A stretch of DNA of 64,000 nt from Bacilli bacterium (lineage in GTDB: Bacteria > Bacillota_I > Bacilli_A > RF39 > UBA660), in the NCBI GenBank assembly GCA_017541325.1, contig JAFXZI010000005.1:10742-74741 (forward strand), given 5' to 3'. Made by a program: the position numbers and the translations under genes. Positions 9,573 through 17,113 of this stretch are shown here, piece after piece. Numbering within the stretch: the stretch's first letter is position 1; each line of letters starts with the position of its first letter. The notes under the pieces were generated by a model. The model worked only from the letters and a program-made list of their open reading frames with translations, ran no database searches and had not been told where the DNA came from.

Positions 9573-10940
9573 ATGAAATTAGATTTAGCTGATTTAATAA
9601 AAGATTATAAAAAATATTTAGATAAAGAAATAATATTAGAAGGATGGGTAAGAAATCATCGTAAACAAAAAAGTTTTGGTTTTATAGATTTTTCTGATGG
9701 TACATGTTTTTCTCATTTACAAATAGTATATGAAGATGATATTAAGAATTTTGATGATATTCAAAAAATGTTAGTTGGTTGTGCGATTAGAGTTACTGGT
9801 ACTTTAGTAAAATCTACAGGAAATCAAGAGTATGAGTTAAAAGCAAAAGAAGTAGAATTATTAGGAGATTGTCCAGCTGATTATCCAATTCAACCAAAAA
9901 GACATACAAGAGAATTCTTAAGAGAAGTAGCTTATCTTCGTCCTAGAACAAATTTATTTCAAGCTGTATTTAAGGTAAGAAGTGTAGCAGCTCAAGCAAT
10001 TCATGAATATTTTCAATCTAATAATTATGTTTATGTTCATACACCACTTATAACTACTACTGACTGTGAAGGTAGTGATCAAATGTTTAAAATTACAACA
10101 CTTGATTTAAGTGGTGATAAAAAGTTAGATTTGTCTAAAGATTTATTTGGTAAACAAGCATATATTACTGGAAGTGGACAACTTCATGGAGAAACTTTTG
10201 CTTTAGCATTTAAAAAGATTTATACATTTGGACCAACTTTTAGAACTGAAAACTCTAATACTAAAACTCATGCTAATGAGTTTTGGATGATTGAACCAGA
10301 AATTGCTTTTTGTGATTTAAATGGTTTAATGGATATTGAAGAAGATATGCTTAAATATGTTGTAAAATATGTATTAGATAGATGTAGTGATGAAATAGAT
10401 TTCTTTGATAGTTTTGTTGAAAAAGGATTAAGAGAAAAACTTGAAAAATTAGTAAGTTCTCATTTTACTAGAATTACTCATCATGATGTAATAGATATTT
10501 TAAGAGCAGCTGACATTAAATGGGAGTTTACTCCTGATTATGATGATGACATAGCTAAAGAACATGAAAAATATATTACTGAATATTTTAATGGACCAGT
10601 ATTTATTACTGATTGGCCAAAAGATATTAAAGCATGGTATATGAAAACTAATCCAGATAATAAAACAGTTGCTGCTGTTGATTTGGAAGTTCCAGGTGCT
10701 GGAGAGTTAATGGGTGGTTCACAAAGAGAAGATAACTACGATGTTTTAATAAAACGTGCTAAAGAATTAGGAGTAGATATTGATAGTGTTGATTGGTATA
10801 TGAATCTAAGAAGATTTGGTGGATGTTATCATTCAGGATTTGGAATGGGATTTGAAAGATTGATTATATACTTAACTGGAGTAGAGAATATAAGAGATGT
10901 AATTCCTTATCCAAGAACTCCAGGAAACTGCCAATATTAG
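9573..10940 (+). CDS. asnS: asparaginyl-tRNA synthetase
   Basis: 455 residues, about the normal length. It charges tRNA-Asn with asparagine in the cytoplasm. Residues 1-100 form the anticodon-binding OB fold (LEGWVRNHRKQKSFGFID). The class II core carries PKRHTREFLREVAYLRPRTN, characteristic of AsnRS, motif 2 FRTENSNTKTHANEFWMIEPE (residues ~222-242) and motif 3 GFGMGFERL near residue 424, ending IPYPRTPG. The N-terminal strand and RTPG end favour AsnRS over AspRS. Start ATG has GGAAGTGATT upstream. It has its own promoter and terminator. Confidence 0.95.
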   Translation: MKLDLADLIKDYKKYLDKEIILEGWVRNHRKQKSFGFIDFSDGTCFSHLQIVYEDDIKNFDDIQKMLVGCAIRVTGTLVKSTGNQEYELKAKEVELLGDCPADYPIQPKRHTREFLREVAYLRPRTNLFQAVFKVRSVAAQAIHEYFQSNNYVYVHTPLITTTDCEGSDQMFKITTLDLSGDKKLDLSKDLFGKQAYITGSGQLHGETFALAFKKIYTFGPTFRTENSNTKTHANEFWMIEPEIAFCDLNGLMDIEEDMLKYVVKYVLDRCSDEIDFFDSFVEKGLREKLEKLVSSHFTRITHHDVIDILRAADIKWEFTPDYDDDIAKEHEKYITEYFNGPVFITDWPKDIKAWYMKTNPDNKTVAAVDLEVPGAGELMGGSQREDNYDVLIKRAKELGVDIDSVDWYMNLRRFGGCYHSGFGMGFERLIIYLTGVENIRDVIPYPRTPGNCQY

Positions 10941-10953
10941 TTTACTATTTTTA

Positions 10954-10983
10954 CAAAAAAAGAGATTTATTTCTCTTTTTTTT
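10954..10983 (+). terminator. intrinsic terminator of asnS
   Basis: AAAAAAAGAGA pairs with TCTCTTTTTTT around a short T-rich loop; the 3' side is a T tract. Confidence 0.75.
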
Positions 10984-11010
10984 GTTATCAAAATACTATA
11001 TACTTATTAT
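10982..11010 (+). promoter_or_regulatory. putative promoter of the membrane orphan gene
   Basis: TTGTTA, 17 bases, TATTAT. It begins in the T tract of the preceding terminator and ends 17 bases before the start codon. Confidence 0.45.
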
Positions 11011-11027
11011 AGAATAGGGGTGGTATT

Positions 11028-12644
11028 ATGGTACTACGTAAACCATATGCATTTTTAATTCGACACTTTAAAGCTATCCATATAATTTTAGTAATCTTAA
11101 TGGGATTCCTTGTTTATAAAATGTATAATATGAGTTCCTTCTTAGGACCTTATCTTGAAGCAGGAGAATATGGTGTAGTAAGTGGAGTAGCTGGCAAATA
11201 TGTCGGTTTCTTTGGATTATTAATTCCTATAATAATTATATTCTTATTAGGTAGTATTGCCTATTTATTAAAACGAAAAGAAAAACCTATTAAATATTAT
11301 TTAATTACAATGCTTATTTACTTCATTGAATTAATTACAATGATAGTAGGTTTTACTATATTTACATCAATTGAACAAGGTACTGTTAATAGTACTTTAG
11401 CAAGTATTTTTAACGATTTAGTAAAAGCTTTAGCGGTTCTGCCTTTACCTTTTATGCTTATTTCTTTAGTAAGAGGTGTAGGTTTTAATGTAAAACAATT
11501 TAATTTTAAAAAAGATTTAATTGAACTTCATATTGAAGAAGGAGATAGTGAAGAATTCGAACTTGAAATGGAGTTCGATAATGAAAATCTAAAAGCTAGA
11601 ATCAATAGAAGAATAAGATTTATAAGATATGTTTATTTAGAAAACAAAAAAGTCTTTTTTGGAGTATTTATATTTGTTATTCTAGTTATTGCAATATTAG
11701 TAATAAAGTATTTAACAAGCATTGAACATATTTATACAACTAAAGAACATTACAAATCTAGTGGAATAGACTTTGTTGTTAATAATTCATATATTACTAA
11801 TAGAGATTGTAGTGGAAGAGAAATAAAAGCTGGTAAGTATTATGTAATAATTAATATGACTGGAAATAATAAAACAAAAAATGATCAAAAATTATTAATG
11901 GATTATATGTATTTAAAAGTAGATGGACATAAACAATATAATCCAACTGACAGTTATATAGATGAATTCTCTGATTTTGGAAATAGAATGACATCTGATA
12001 CATATATACCTGCTAAAACTACTATGACATTTAACCTAGTATTTGAAATAGATAGTAAGTATAAAGATATTAAAAAAGTAAGATTTGATCATATAAAAAG
12101 TTTTAAACAAAATCTAGATGGTTCATATAAATATGCAAAAGTTAATTTATGGCCAAAAAGATTTAAAGAAGAACAAACTATTAATACAGTAAAACTTGAA
12201 AAGAAATTAGACTTTAAAGGTAGTCTAGTAGAAGGTACTAGTTTAGTAATAAATAGTGCAGAAGTTGGAACTAATTTTAATTATAAATATACTAAAACTA
12301 TTGGTGGAAAAGAAAAAGAATTTACAAAAAATATTTTCCCAACAGAAATAAGCAGATATAGAAAAGCAATTATTAAATTAGATGCAAAACTAACTAAAAA
12401 TGATAATCTAAATAGCAAAATCTATGATAGTTTCTATGAAAAATTTGCTCTTATAGAATATGAAGATAATGGTATTATGCGATATGGAAAATCATATATA
12501 ATTGATTTAACAAAAGATGATGGATATACATATCTAGAAGTAAACTATGAAGCACTTAATTCAAATAAAGTTAATCTAGTATTTACTATAAGAGATAAAG
12601 TATATAAATACACTATAATAGAAAAAGATGTGAATAAGAAATAA
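11028..12644 (+). CDS. multi-pass membrane protein with extracellular C-terminal domain, unknown function
   Basis: 538 residues. Four hydrophobic segments in the first ~150 residues, a charged cytoplasmic loop rich in Glu (about 155-200), a fifth helix near 210-230, then a large polar C-terminal domain of about 300 residues with beta-strand character and two Cys-free Ig-like halves. The C-terminal part resembles telokin/DUF4352-like beta sandwiches only loosely. No enzyme motif is visible. A GGGGTGG ribosome binding site precedes the ATG. It forms a single-gene unit ended by a terminator. Confidence 0.7.
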   Translation: MVLRKPYAFLIRHFKAIHIILVILMGFLVYKMYNMSSFLGPYLEAGEYGVVSGVAGKYVGFFGLLIPIIIIFLLGSIAYLLKRKEKPIKYYLITMLIYFIELITMIVGFTIFTSIEQGTVNSTLASIFNDLVKALAVLPLPFMLISLVRGVGFNVKQFNFKKDLIELHIEEGDSEEFELEMEFDNENLKARINRRIRFIRYVYLENKKVFFGVFIFVILVIAILVIKYLTSIEHIYTTKEHYKSSGIDFVVNNSYITNRDCSGREIKAGKYYVIINMTGNNKTKNDQKLLMDYMYLKVDGHKQYNPTDSYIDEFSDFGNRMTSDTYIPAKTTMTFNLVFEIDSKYKDIKKVRFDHIKSFKQNLDGSYKYAKVNLWPKRFKEEQTINTVKLEKKLDFKGSLVEGTSLVINSAEVGTNFNYKYTKTIGGKEKEFTKNIFPTEISRYRKAIIKLDAKLTKNDNLNSKIYDSFYEKFALIEYEDNGIMRYGKSYIIDLTKDDGYTYLEVNYEALNSNKVNLVFTIRDKVYKYTIIEKDVNKK

Positions 12645-12657
12645 TCACATCTTTTTT
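12622..12657 (+). terminator. intrinsic terminator overlapping the stop codon
   Basis: AAAAAGATGTGA pairs with TCACATCTTTTT; the stop codon of the upstream gene lies in the loop, and the 3' arm runs into T. Confidence 0.8.
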
Positions 12658-12666
12658 ATATTATTA

Positions 12667-12695
12667 TTGAATTAATCAATGTTTTTTGTTATAAT
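12667..12695 (+). promoter_or_regulatory. promoter of tRNA-Cys
   Basis: TTGAAT, exactly 17 bases, TATAAT; the predicted start of transcription is about six bases before the tRNA. Confidence 0.75.
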
Positions 12696-12707
12696 TTTTT
12701 TATCAAC

Positions 12708-12781
12708 GGGTCTATAGCCAAGTGGTAAGGCATGGGACTGCAACTCCCCGATCGTTGGTTCAAATCCGACTAGGCCCTCCA
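12708..12781 (+). tRNA. tRNA-Cys (GCA)
   Basis: A complete 74-base tRNA. Acceptor arms GGGTCTA and TAGGCCC pair over seven positions (one G-U). The D arm, the anticodon loop CTGCAAC with anticodon GCA at 12740-12742, and the T arm GTTGGTTCAAATCCGAC are all present. The discriminator is T, as expected for Cys, and the 3' CCA is encoded. A single mismatch lies at the base of the anticodon stem. Confidence 0.95.
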
Positions 12782-12789
12782 ATATGATA

Positions 12790-12818
12790 AAAACTAACTA
12801 GAAATAGTTAGTTTTTTT
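12790..12818. terminator. intrinsic terminator after tRNA-Cys, possibly bidirectional
   Basis: AAAACTAACTA pairs with TAGTTAGTTTT around GAAA, with T residues after it and A residues before it, so it could also stop minus-strand transcription arriving from the right. Confidence 0.8.
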
Positions 12819-12820
12819 GT

Positions 12821-12982
12821 TTAGAATGGTAATAATTTTTTATCTATATCAAATGCTCTTGCTATCTTAACAGTTTTTGTAGTAGCGTTACCATTGTTTT
12901 GTCTTTTATTTAATACTAAAACTAGTGGGAAAGTTATAATACCATTTATACAAACTAATCCAATTACAATATCATAATATAT
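12821..12982 (-). pseudogene. open-frame remnant of a small membrane protein
   Basis: Reading the minus strand, 53 codons are open, bounded by TAA on both sides. They encode a hydrophobic stretch (VIGLVCINGIITFPLVLVL) followed by a basic/polar tail ending KKLLPF. There is no ATG, GTG or TTG in frame and no ribosome binding site, so it looks like a decayed gene end rather than a working gene. It lies between the tRNA terminator and the gene at 13012. Apart from this and the tRNA I see nothing in 12645-13011. Confidence 0.3.
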
Positions 12983-13011
12983 TTATATAGTTAGTATTAA
13001 TTATATTATAT

Positions 13012-13761
13012 TTATTTTTTGTGTTCACTAGTAGGATATATCTCTTTACACATATCAAGAAATTGTTGATGAGTAAATACTTTATTAGGATTAAGACCAT
13101 TTTCGCTCATACAAGTTCTTAAACCTTCAACATTTTCACCAGTAGTAATAATACCTACAAATCTATCTTCATCAAAACGAATACTTTCAACACCACCAAA
13201 TACTTCAGTACTTTTTCCAGTAGATAATACTTTTTCATATTCATGTTCCTTTGGATAAAAAACAAAAATCGCTCCATATGGCATAAATAAATCAGTACTA
13301 CTTTCTGCAAATTCAAGACTAACTTGAATATTAGTTTTAGCAGTAACATCTATTTGAGTAGCAAATGATTTAAAATCAACACCTCTTTCTTCTGGAGTAA
13401 ATAAACCACCTGATTCAATTATTTTTTTAATCATACCAATATTATTATTACCATGAAATACAACAGGAACATCATCTGGGATAGATTGATCAACAAGCTG
13501 AGCATAAGTTTTAAAAATACGAGTTCTTTCTTCTAAATCTTCATCAGTATGAGGTCTCATACTTGATAATCTTGTTTGAATATTTGTTATAGAAGCTAAA
13601 AGATTATTAACTCTTCTTGTATATAAATCAACTTTTTTAGTATCACCATTTGATTGTGCTTCTTTTAATTTTCCTTCTATTTCTTTTAATTTTTCTTTTT
13701 TATCATGATAAATACTAGAATAATTAGTTTTCATTGTTTCAAATCTTTCATTATTAGCCAT
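13012..13761 (-). CDS. cytoplasmic protein with possible ADP-ribosyltransferase-like domain
   Basis: 249 residues, no signal or membrane segment. Residues ~15-75 form a charged coiled coil. The rest has an order of elements that recalls ADP-ribosyltransferase folds: a strand with VVFHGN, a helix ending in ESGGL, a segment with SLEFAES, a strand IFVFYPKE and a late strand with an acidic residue (RFVGIITT). The same order, with better-looking residues, appears in the protein at 17114. No catalytic triad can be assigned with confidence, so function stays open. Its start has GAGGGTGATT upstream. It is transcribed against its neighbours. Confidence 0.55.
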   Translation of the reverse strand: MANNERFETMKTNYSSIYHDKKEKLKEIEGKLKEAQSNGDTKKVDLYTRRVNNLLASITNIQTRLSSMRPHTDEDLEERTRIFKTYAQLVDQSIPDDVPVVFHGNNNIGMIKKIIESGGLFTPEERGVDFKSFATQIDVTAKTNIQVSLEFAESSTDLFMPYGAIFVFYPKEHEYEKVLSTGKSTEVFGGVESIRFDEDRFVGIITTGENVEGLRTCMSENGLNPNKVFTHQQFLDMCKEIYPTSEHKK

Positions 13762-13891
13762 CTAATCACCCTCTATAATTTGATTATAGCATATTGAAAG
13801 TTTTGATTAATATGATTAGACAGAATTATTGTCAAATAATAATTGTTATGTTATCTTTAAATTTATAATAATAATTAATTAGGGGGGTTGT

Positions 13892-14077
13892 ATGATAAAG
13901 AATCTAAATGTATTTTTTAATAAAATTAAAAAATGCTCTTACGGTGTAGGTTACTTCCATAGAAAAAGAAATTTCCTTCCTGTTTTACAAGAAGATAAAA
14001 GATATACAGTACATCCACCAAAGAATACATATAAAGCTAGACAATATACAAAAAGAAAAACTAACAGATACTGTTAG
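13892..14077 (+). CDS. small basic protein, 61 residues, unknown
   Basis: The ORF has a very strong ribosome binding site (AGGGGGG, ten bases upstream of the ATG), which supports translation. The product is rich in Lys, Arg and Tyr with a hydrophilic C-terminus and no membrane segment. Its last codons lie inside the terminator stem that follows. A candidate promoter, TTGTTA-N15-TATAAT at 13843-13869, precedes it. It could be a nucleic-acid-binding peptide, but the composition alone does not prove that. Confidence 0.5.
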   Translation: MIKNLNVFFNKIKKCSYGVGYFHRKRNFLPVLQEDKRYTVHPPKNTYKARQYTKRKTNRYC

Positions 14078-14086
14078 TTTTTTTTA
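14056..14086. terminator. bidirectional intrinsic terminator
   Basis: AAAAACTAACAG pairs with CTGTTAGTTTTT around ATA. Converging genes from both strands end at it: the small basic ORF (+) and the broken lipoprotein gene (-). Confidence 0.85.
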
Positions 14087-14779
14087 TTTTGATTTTGTTA
14101 TAGTAGCTCTGCTTAATTGTAAATATTGTCCTTCTTTTAGAGTGATTATCTTTTTTCCATTAAAATTATCATTTGACACTATTTTATTATTTCCAACAGG
14201 ACCTGACAAAATAGCATAATAACCACTTCCCATACTTTCTACAACGTATTTACCAGGAGTAATATCTACACCAACTTTATAAAATCCAGATTGATTCCAA
14301 TTCGTTTGTTCATTTAATGCTTCATATAATTCTTTTGCACCTTTGACTTCTAAATCCTTAAGTGCAGATGTTTTTACTAAAACACCACTTGTTTCAATAT
14401 TTCCAGCAGCATGTACATATACATAACCAAAACTATCAAAATTTTCATTGTCTATTATATTTCCTGCTGCATCTTCTTCGCTATAATATGATCAGCTTCC
14501 TTCAAATTTAACAAATGCATATTCTCCTTTAGGAATATCTCCTTTTATATAATCTCCTGCATCATATGCTAGATTCTTATCAAACAAATCACTAATTAGT
14601 AATAAAGTCTTCTCATATTTTGTTAATTCTTTTTGTTGTTCTGGTTCTTTAACTTCTTCTTTTTGTTCAGTATCAGTATTTGATGACTGAGCATCATCTG
14701 TGTTAGCTTCTTCATTTGATGAACATCCAACAATCAGCAAAGCAAATAATAATACAAATAATAATCTAATCTTTTTCAT
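14084..14779 (-). pseudogene. lipoprotein gene interrupted by a single in-frame TGA
   Basis: The minus strand encodes a signal peptide with lipobox LIVGC, a Glu/Ser/Asp-rich linker and two tandem copies of a beta unit (first: DIPKGEYAFVKFEGS..., second: DITPGKYVVESMGSGYY...). After EGS the frame meets TGA (14492-14494) and then stays open, in the same frame and with no other lesion, for 135 codons to TAA at 14084. Aligning the two units puts Gly of the second copy (GSGYY) at the TGA, so one GGA-to-TGA change would explain it. As it stands only a 95-residue truncated lipoprotein would be made. A recent nonsense mutation is the simplest reading; a sequencing error, read-through or suppression are alternatives. 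An AGGAGGTT-type site precedes the start. Confidence 0.8.
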
Positions 14780-14791
14780 TTTAACCTCCTA

Positions 14792-15403
14792 TTATTCAGC
14801 TATGAATTCGTGATTTTTGTCACCAAGCATATGTTTATATTCAACTGTGACTTTTTTAGAATCTTTTGGAACTTCACAATAAATAGATAGAGTTCCTTTT
14901 TTTCCTCTAGTTAATTTTAATTGAGTATCTAACCCTGCACCTTCGACACTATAGAATTGTTCCATATCTTCATCATCGGCATAACAATCAAAATCAGTAT
15001 AATCTAGAAGGTAATCATCGTCATCTTCTTCATCATCTTTAGTTATATTTTCTGCTGTAAAAGTGAACTGAACTACTTTATAACCTTCTTTAACTGTTGC
15101 ATATTCGCTATATTTTTTAAAATCACTATTTGATGAATCAAAGTGCATTTTTATATGTTTTGATTCAAATGTTTCGCCAACTTTAAATGAAGTTTTACCA
15201 TTTTGATCATCATATGATTTAAATGCTTTATCAACTTCATTTGCACAACTATTTACACAAGCTACTAAGCATACAAAAATAATAACAAGGACTATAATTA
15301 TTTTTAACCAAGTTGGCATTCCTAACTTACCTCCACATTTTGGACATCTTTTTGCATTCTTTGCAATGTCTTCTTTACAATATTTACATTTCTTTGTTTT
15401 CAT
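14792..15403 (-). CDS. zinc-ribbon membrane protein with DUF4352/DUF5067-like external domain
   Basis: 203 residues. The N-terminus has a zinc ribbon (CKYCKEDI...CPKCGGK, residues 6-24) on the cytoplasmic side, one membrane helix (about 31-53), then an external domain with a pattern of strands (VGETFESKHIKMHF, YKVVQFTFTAENI, GTLSIYCEVP) typical of telokin-like DUF4352/DUF5067 proteins. Such proteins are common surface lipoprotein-like components in Firmicutes and their molecular role is unclear. It is transcribed together with the lipoprotein gene twelve bases downstream. AAGGAGAAAA lies before the start codon. Confidence 0.75.
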   Translation of the reverse strand: MKTKKCKYCKEDIAKNAKRCPKCGGKLGMPTWLKIIIVLVIIFVCLVACVNSCANEVDKAFKSYDDQNGKTSFKVGETFESKHIKMHFDSSNSDFKKYSEYATVKEGYKVVQFTFTAENITKDDEEDDDDYLLDYTDFDCYADDEDMEQFYSVEGAGLDTQLKLTRGKKGTLSIYCEVPKDSKKVTVEYKHMLGDKNHEFIAE

Positions 15404-15518
15404 ATTTTTCTCCTTCCTATATTTTCATTTTAGTAAATATAGATGCATTTAAACAGGACATATTACTTCCCGGACATTTTAGACATTTAAAAGTAATTAT
15501 ATTATTGAGGTGAATAGT

Positions 15519-15761
15519 ATGACTACTTTTAAAAGAGAGTTTAACTTTGATAAGAATTTTATGGTTAAAGTATCAAATAATATTAGAAAATATAGAAATT
15601 TAGCTGGAATAACTCAAGAACAGTTAGCGGTTGATGTCGAAAAAAGTTATGATTTTATTAGAAGACTTGAATATAAAAAAGGAGAAATTGGTTGTTCTAT
15701 TGAAACATTGTATAGAATTTCAATAGTTTTAGGAGTATCTATAGATAAGTTTTTTGAATAA
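15519..15761 (+). CDS. XRE-family helix-turn-helix regulator
   Basis: 80 residues, nearly all a Cro/C1-type HTH domain: NIRKYRNLAGITQEQLAVD...SYDFIRRLEYKKGEIGCSIETLYRISIVLGVS. Small XRE proteins of this length usually act as repressors of their own or adjacent genes. ATG at 15519 is preferred because GAGG lies eight bases upstream; GTG at 15510 overlaps that site. Its stop codon overlaps the promoter of the nucleotidyltransferase gene that follows, so it may control that gene (inference). Confidence 0.85.
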   Translation: MTTFKREFNFDKNFMVKVSNNIRKYRNLAGITQEQLAVDVEKSYDFIRRLEYKKGEIGCSIETLYRISIVLGVSIDKFFE

Positions 15762-15782
15762 TTATTCTTTTTATTTTATAAT
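15754..15782 (+). promoter_or_regulatory. promoter for a leaderless transcript
   Basis: TTGAAT, 17 bases, TATAAT, with the last base of the -10 six bases before the ATG at 15789. The expected transcription start falls on or next to the A of the start codon, and no ribosome binding site exists in this gap. Confidence 0.65.
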
Positions 15783-15788
15783 TATCTT

Positions 15789-16157
15789 ATGAATAAAGAA
15801 GAAATCATAAAAAAGTTAAAAATACTAAATTTAGATAAATCAAAATATTTAGTAATCAGTGGTGCTAGTTTAGTTTGTCATGGAATAATTGATGATACTT
15901 CGGATATAGATCTTAGTTGTAGAAGAGATTATTATGATGAGATAGATTGGAAAACTAAAACAGGATTGTTTGATACTGAAATAAAATATTTTGATTGTTT
16001 TGAAATTGGGCCAAATTTTTATACTGAAGAACGTGATAATATAGAAGGATTTCCTTTTATGACTTTAGATGATTGCCTTGAACTTAAGAGAAGGGAGAAT
16101 AAACCTAAAGATAAAGAATTAATTAAAAAATTAGAAGATTACTTAAATAATAACTAA
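15789..16157 (+). CDS. small nucleotidyltransferase-like protein
   Basis: 122 residues with features of the minimal/AbiEii-like nucleotidyltransferase superfamily: VISGASLVCHGI followed by TSDIDLS (the Asp-x-Asp metal-binding pair, residues ~38-40) and a C-terminal LELKRRENKPKDKELI segment typical of these single-domain proteins. Some relatives are toxins or modify tRNA or partner proteins; others are uncharacterised. The preceding gene is an XRE regulator, an arrangement seen in toxin-antitoxin and regulatory pairs, but no antitoxin role is shown here. Translation probably starts on a leaderless mRNA. Confidence 0.7.
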   Translation: MNKEEIIKKLKILNLDKSKYLVISGASLVCHGIIDDTSDIDLSCRRDYYDEIDWKTKTGLFDTEIKYFDCFEIGPNFYTEERDNIEGFPFMTLDDCLELKRRENKPKDKELIKKLEDYLNNN

Positions 16158-16177
16158 TGAAAAATCATTAGTTTTTT
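16152..16177 (+). terminator. intrinsic terminator
   Basis: AACTAATGA pairs perfectly with TCATTAGTT around AAAA, followed by T residues; the stop codon of the nucleotidyltransferase gene is in the 5' arm. Confidence 0.85.
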
Positions 16178-16201
16178 AGTATAATTAACTAAGGTGATGA
16201 T

Positions 16202-17083
16202 ATGTATAGCATAATAACATTTTTTTGTTGGGGTATAGCAGATCTTTTTTATAAAAAAGGAAATGCTAGTGAAAACGAGTATAATCATTTAAAAACAGGA
16301 ATATTTGTTGGACTTGTAATGGGACTTCATGCAACTTTTTATATGATATTTAAGGGGTTAAGTTTAAACTTTATTGAGTTAATTAAATACTTACCAGTTT
16401 CTCTTTGTTATATTGTTTCAATGATTGTTTCGTATAAAGGGTTTAAGTATATAGAACTATCATTAGCTAGTCCTATTGAAAATACTTCAGGAGTTATTAC
16501 GTCTTTATTATTGTTATTATTCTTTAGAGAAAAATATCCTTTAGTAGCATATGTTGCTTTCTTTTTAGTTCTAATAGGAATAATAACTATTTCTTTACTT
16601 GAAAGAAAAGAAGAAAGAAGTACTGAATTAAAAATATCTAAAAAGAAAAAGATAAGTGTACTTATAGTATTATTTCCGATAATATATTGTATTCTTGATG
16701 GAGTAGGAACTTTCCTTGATGCTTTATATTTAGATAAATTTAGTATTATTAGTGAAGATAGTGCTTTGTTAAGTTATGAATATACTTTTTTAATATATGC
16801 ATTCTTTTCTTATTTATATTTAAATAGAAAAAAAGAGAAGATAAAAATAAACAAAGAAAAAGATAAAATCTTAGCAGCAGTACTAGAAACATCTGGTCAA
16901 TTTTTTTATGTATTTGCGATGGCAAAAGATTCAACAATAGGAGCAACTATAGTTGGATCATATTGTATTCTTGCACTAATACTATCTCATATATTCTTAA
17001 AAGAAAAATTATCTATTGGAAAGTATATTGGGCTATTTATAGCAATTATAGGAATAGTTATACTATCTATTCTAAATATATAA
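16202..17083 (+). CDS. EamA/DMT-family membrane transporter
   Basis: 293 residues with about ten hydrophobic helices arranged as two halves of five, the pattern of EamA (drug/metabolite transporter) proteins. Each half has a Gly-rich helix near its end (ASPIENTSGVITSLLLLLFF; GATIVGSYCILALILSHIFL), as in this family. Substrate cannot be told from sequence. It has a GGTGATG ribosome binding site and a -10-like TATAAT at 16180-16185. Confidence 0.85.
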   Translation: MYSIITFFCWGIADLFYKKGNASENEYNHLKTGIFVGLVMGLHATFYMIFKGLSLNFIELIKYLPVSLCYIVSMIVSYKGFKYIELSLASPIENTSGVITSLLLLLFFREKYPLVAYVAFFLVLIGIITISLLERKEERSTELKISKKKKISVLIVLFPIIYCILDGVGTFLDALYLDKFSIISEDSALLSYEYTFLIYAFFSYLYLNRKKEKIKINKEKDKILAAVLETSGQFFYVFAMAKDSTIGATIVGSYCILALILSHIFLKEKLSIGKYIGLFIAIIGIVILSILNI

Positions 17084-17088
17084 TAATA

Positions 17089-17097
17089 TGTTATAAT
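17089..17097 (+). promoter_or_regulatory. extended -10 element
   Basis: TGTTATAAT (TGn plus a perfect -10) sits 16 bases before the ATG of the next gene. No good -35 is seen. Confidence 0.4.
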
Positions 17098-17113
17098 TAA
17101 AGAGGTGAGTAGT

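Noticed and set aside
12801-14090. att-like duplication of the tRNA-Cys 3' end
   Set aside because: The terminator stems at 12790 and 14056 look alike (CTAAC arms), but this is terminator similarity; the T-arm and acceptor sequence of the tRNA is not repeated.
14492-14494. TGA read as tryptophan (mycoplasma-type code)
   Set aside because: All conserved Trp positions in ValS, PolC, DnaE and RpoD use TGG and none of the conserved genes has an internal TGA. Genes such as mutM and dnaG end normally at TGA. The single internal TGA also aligns with Gly, not Trp, in the paired repeat.
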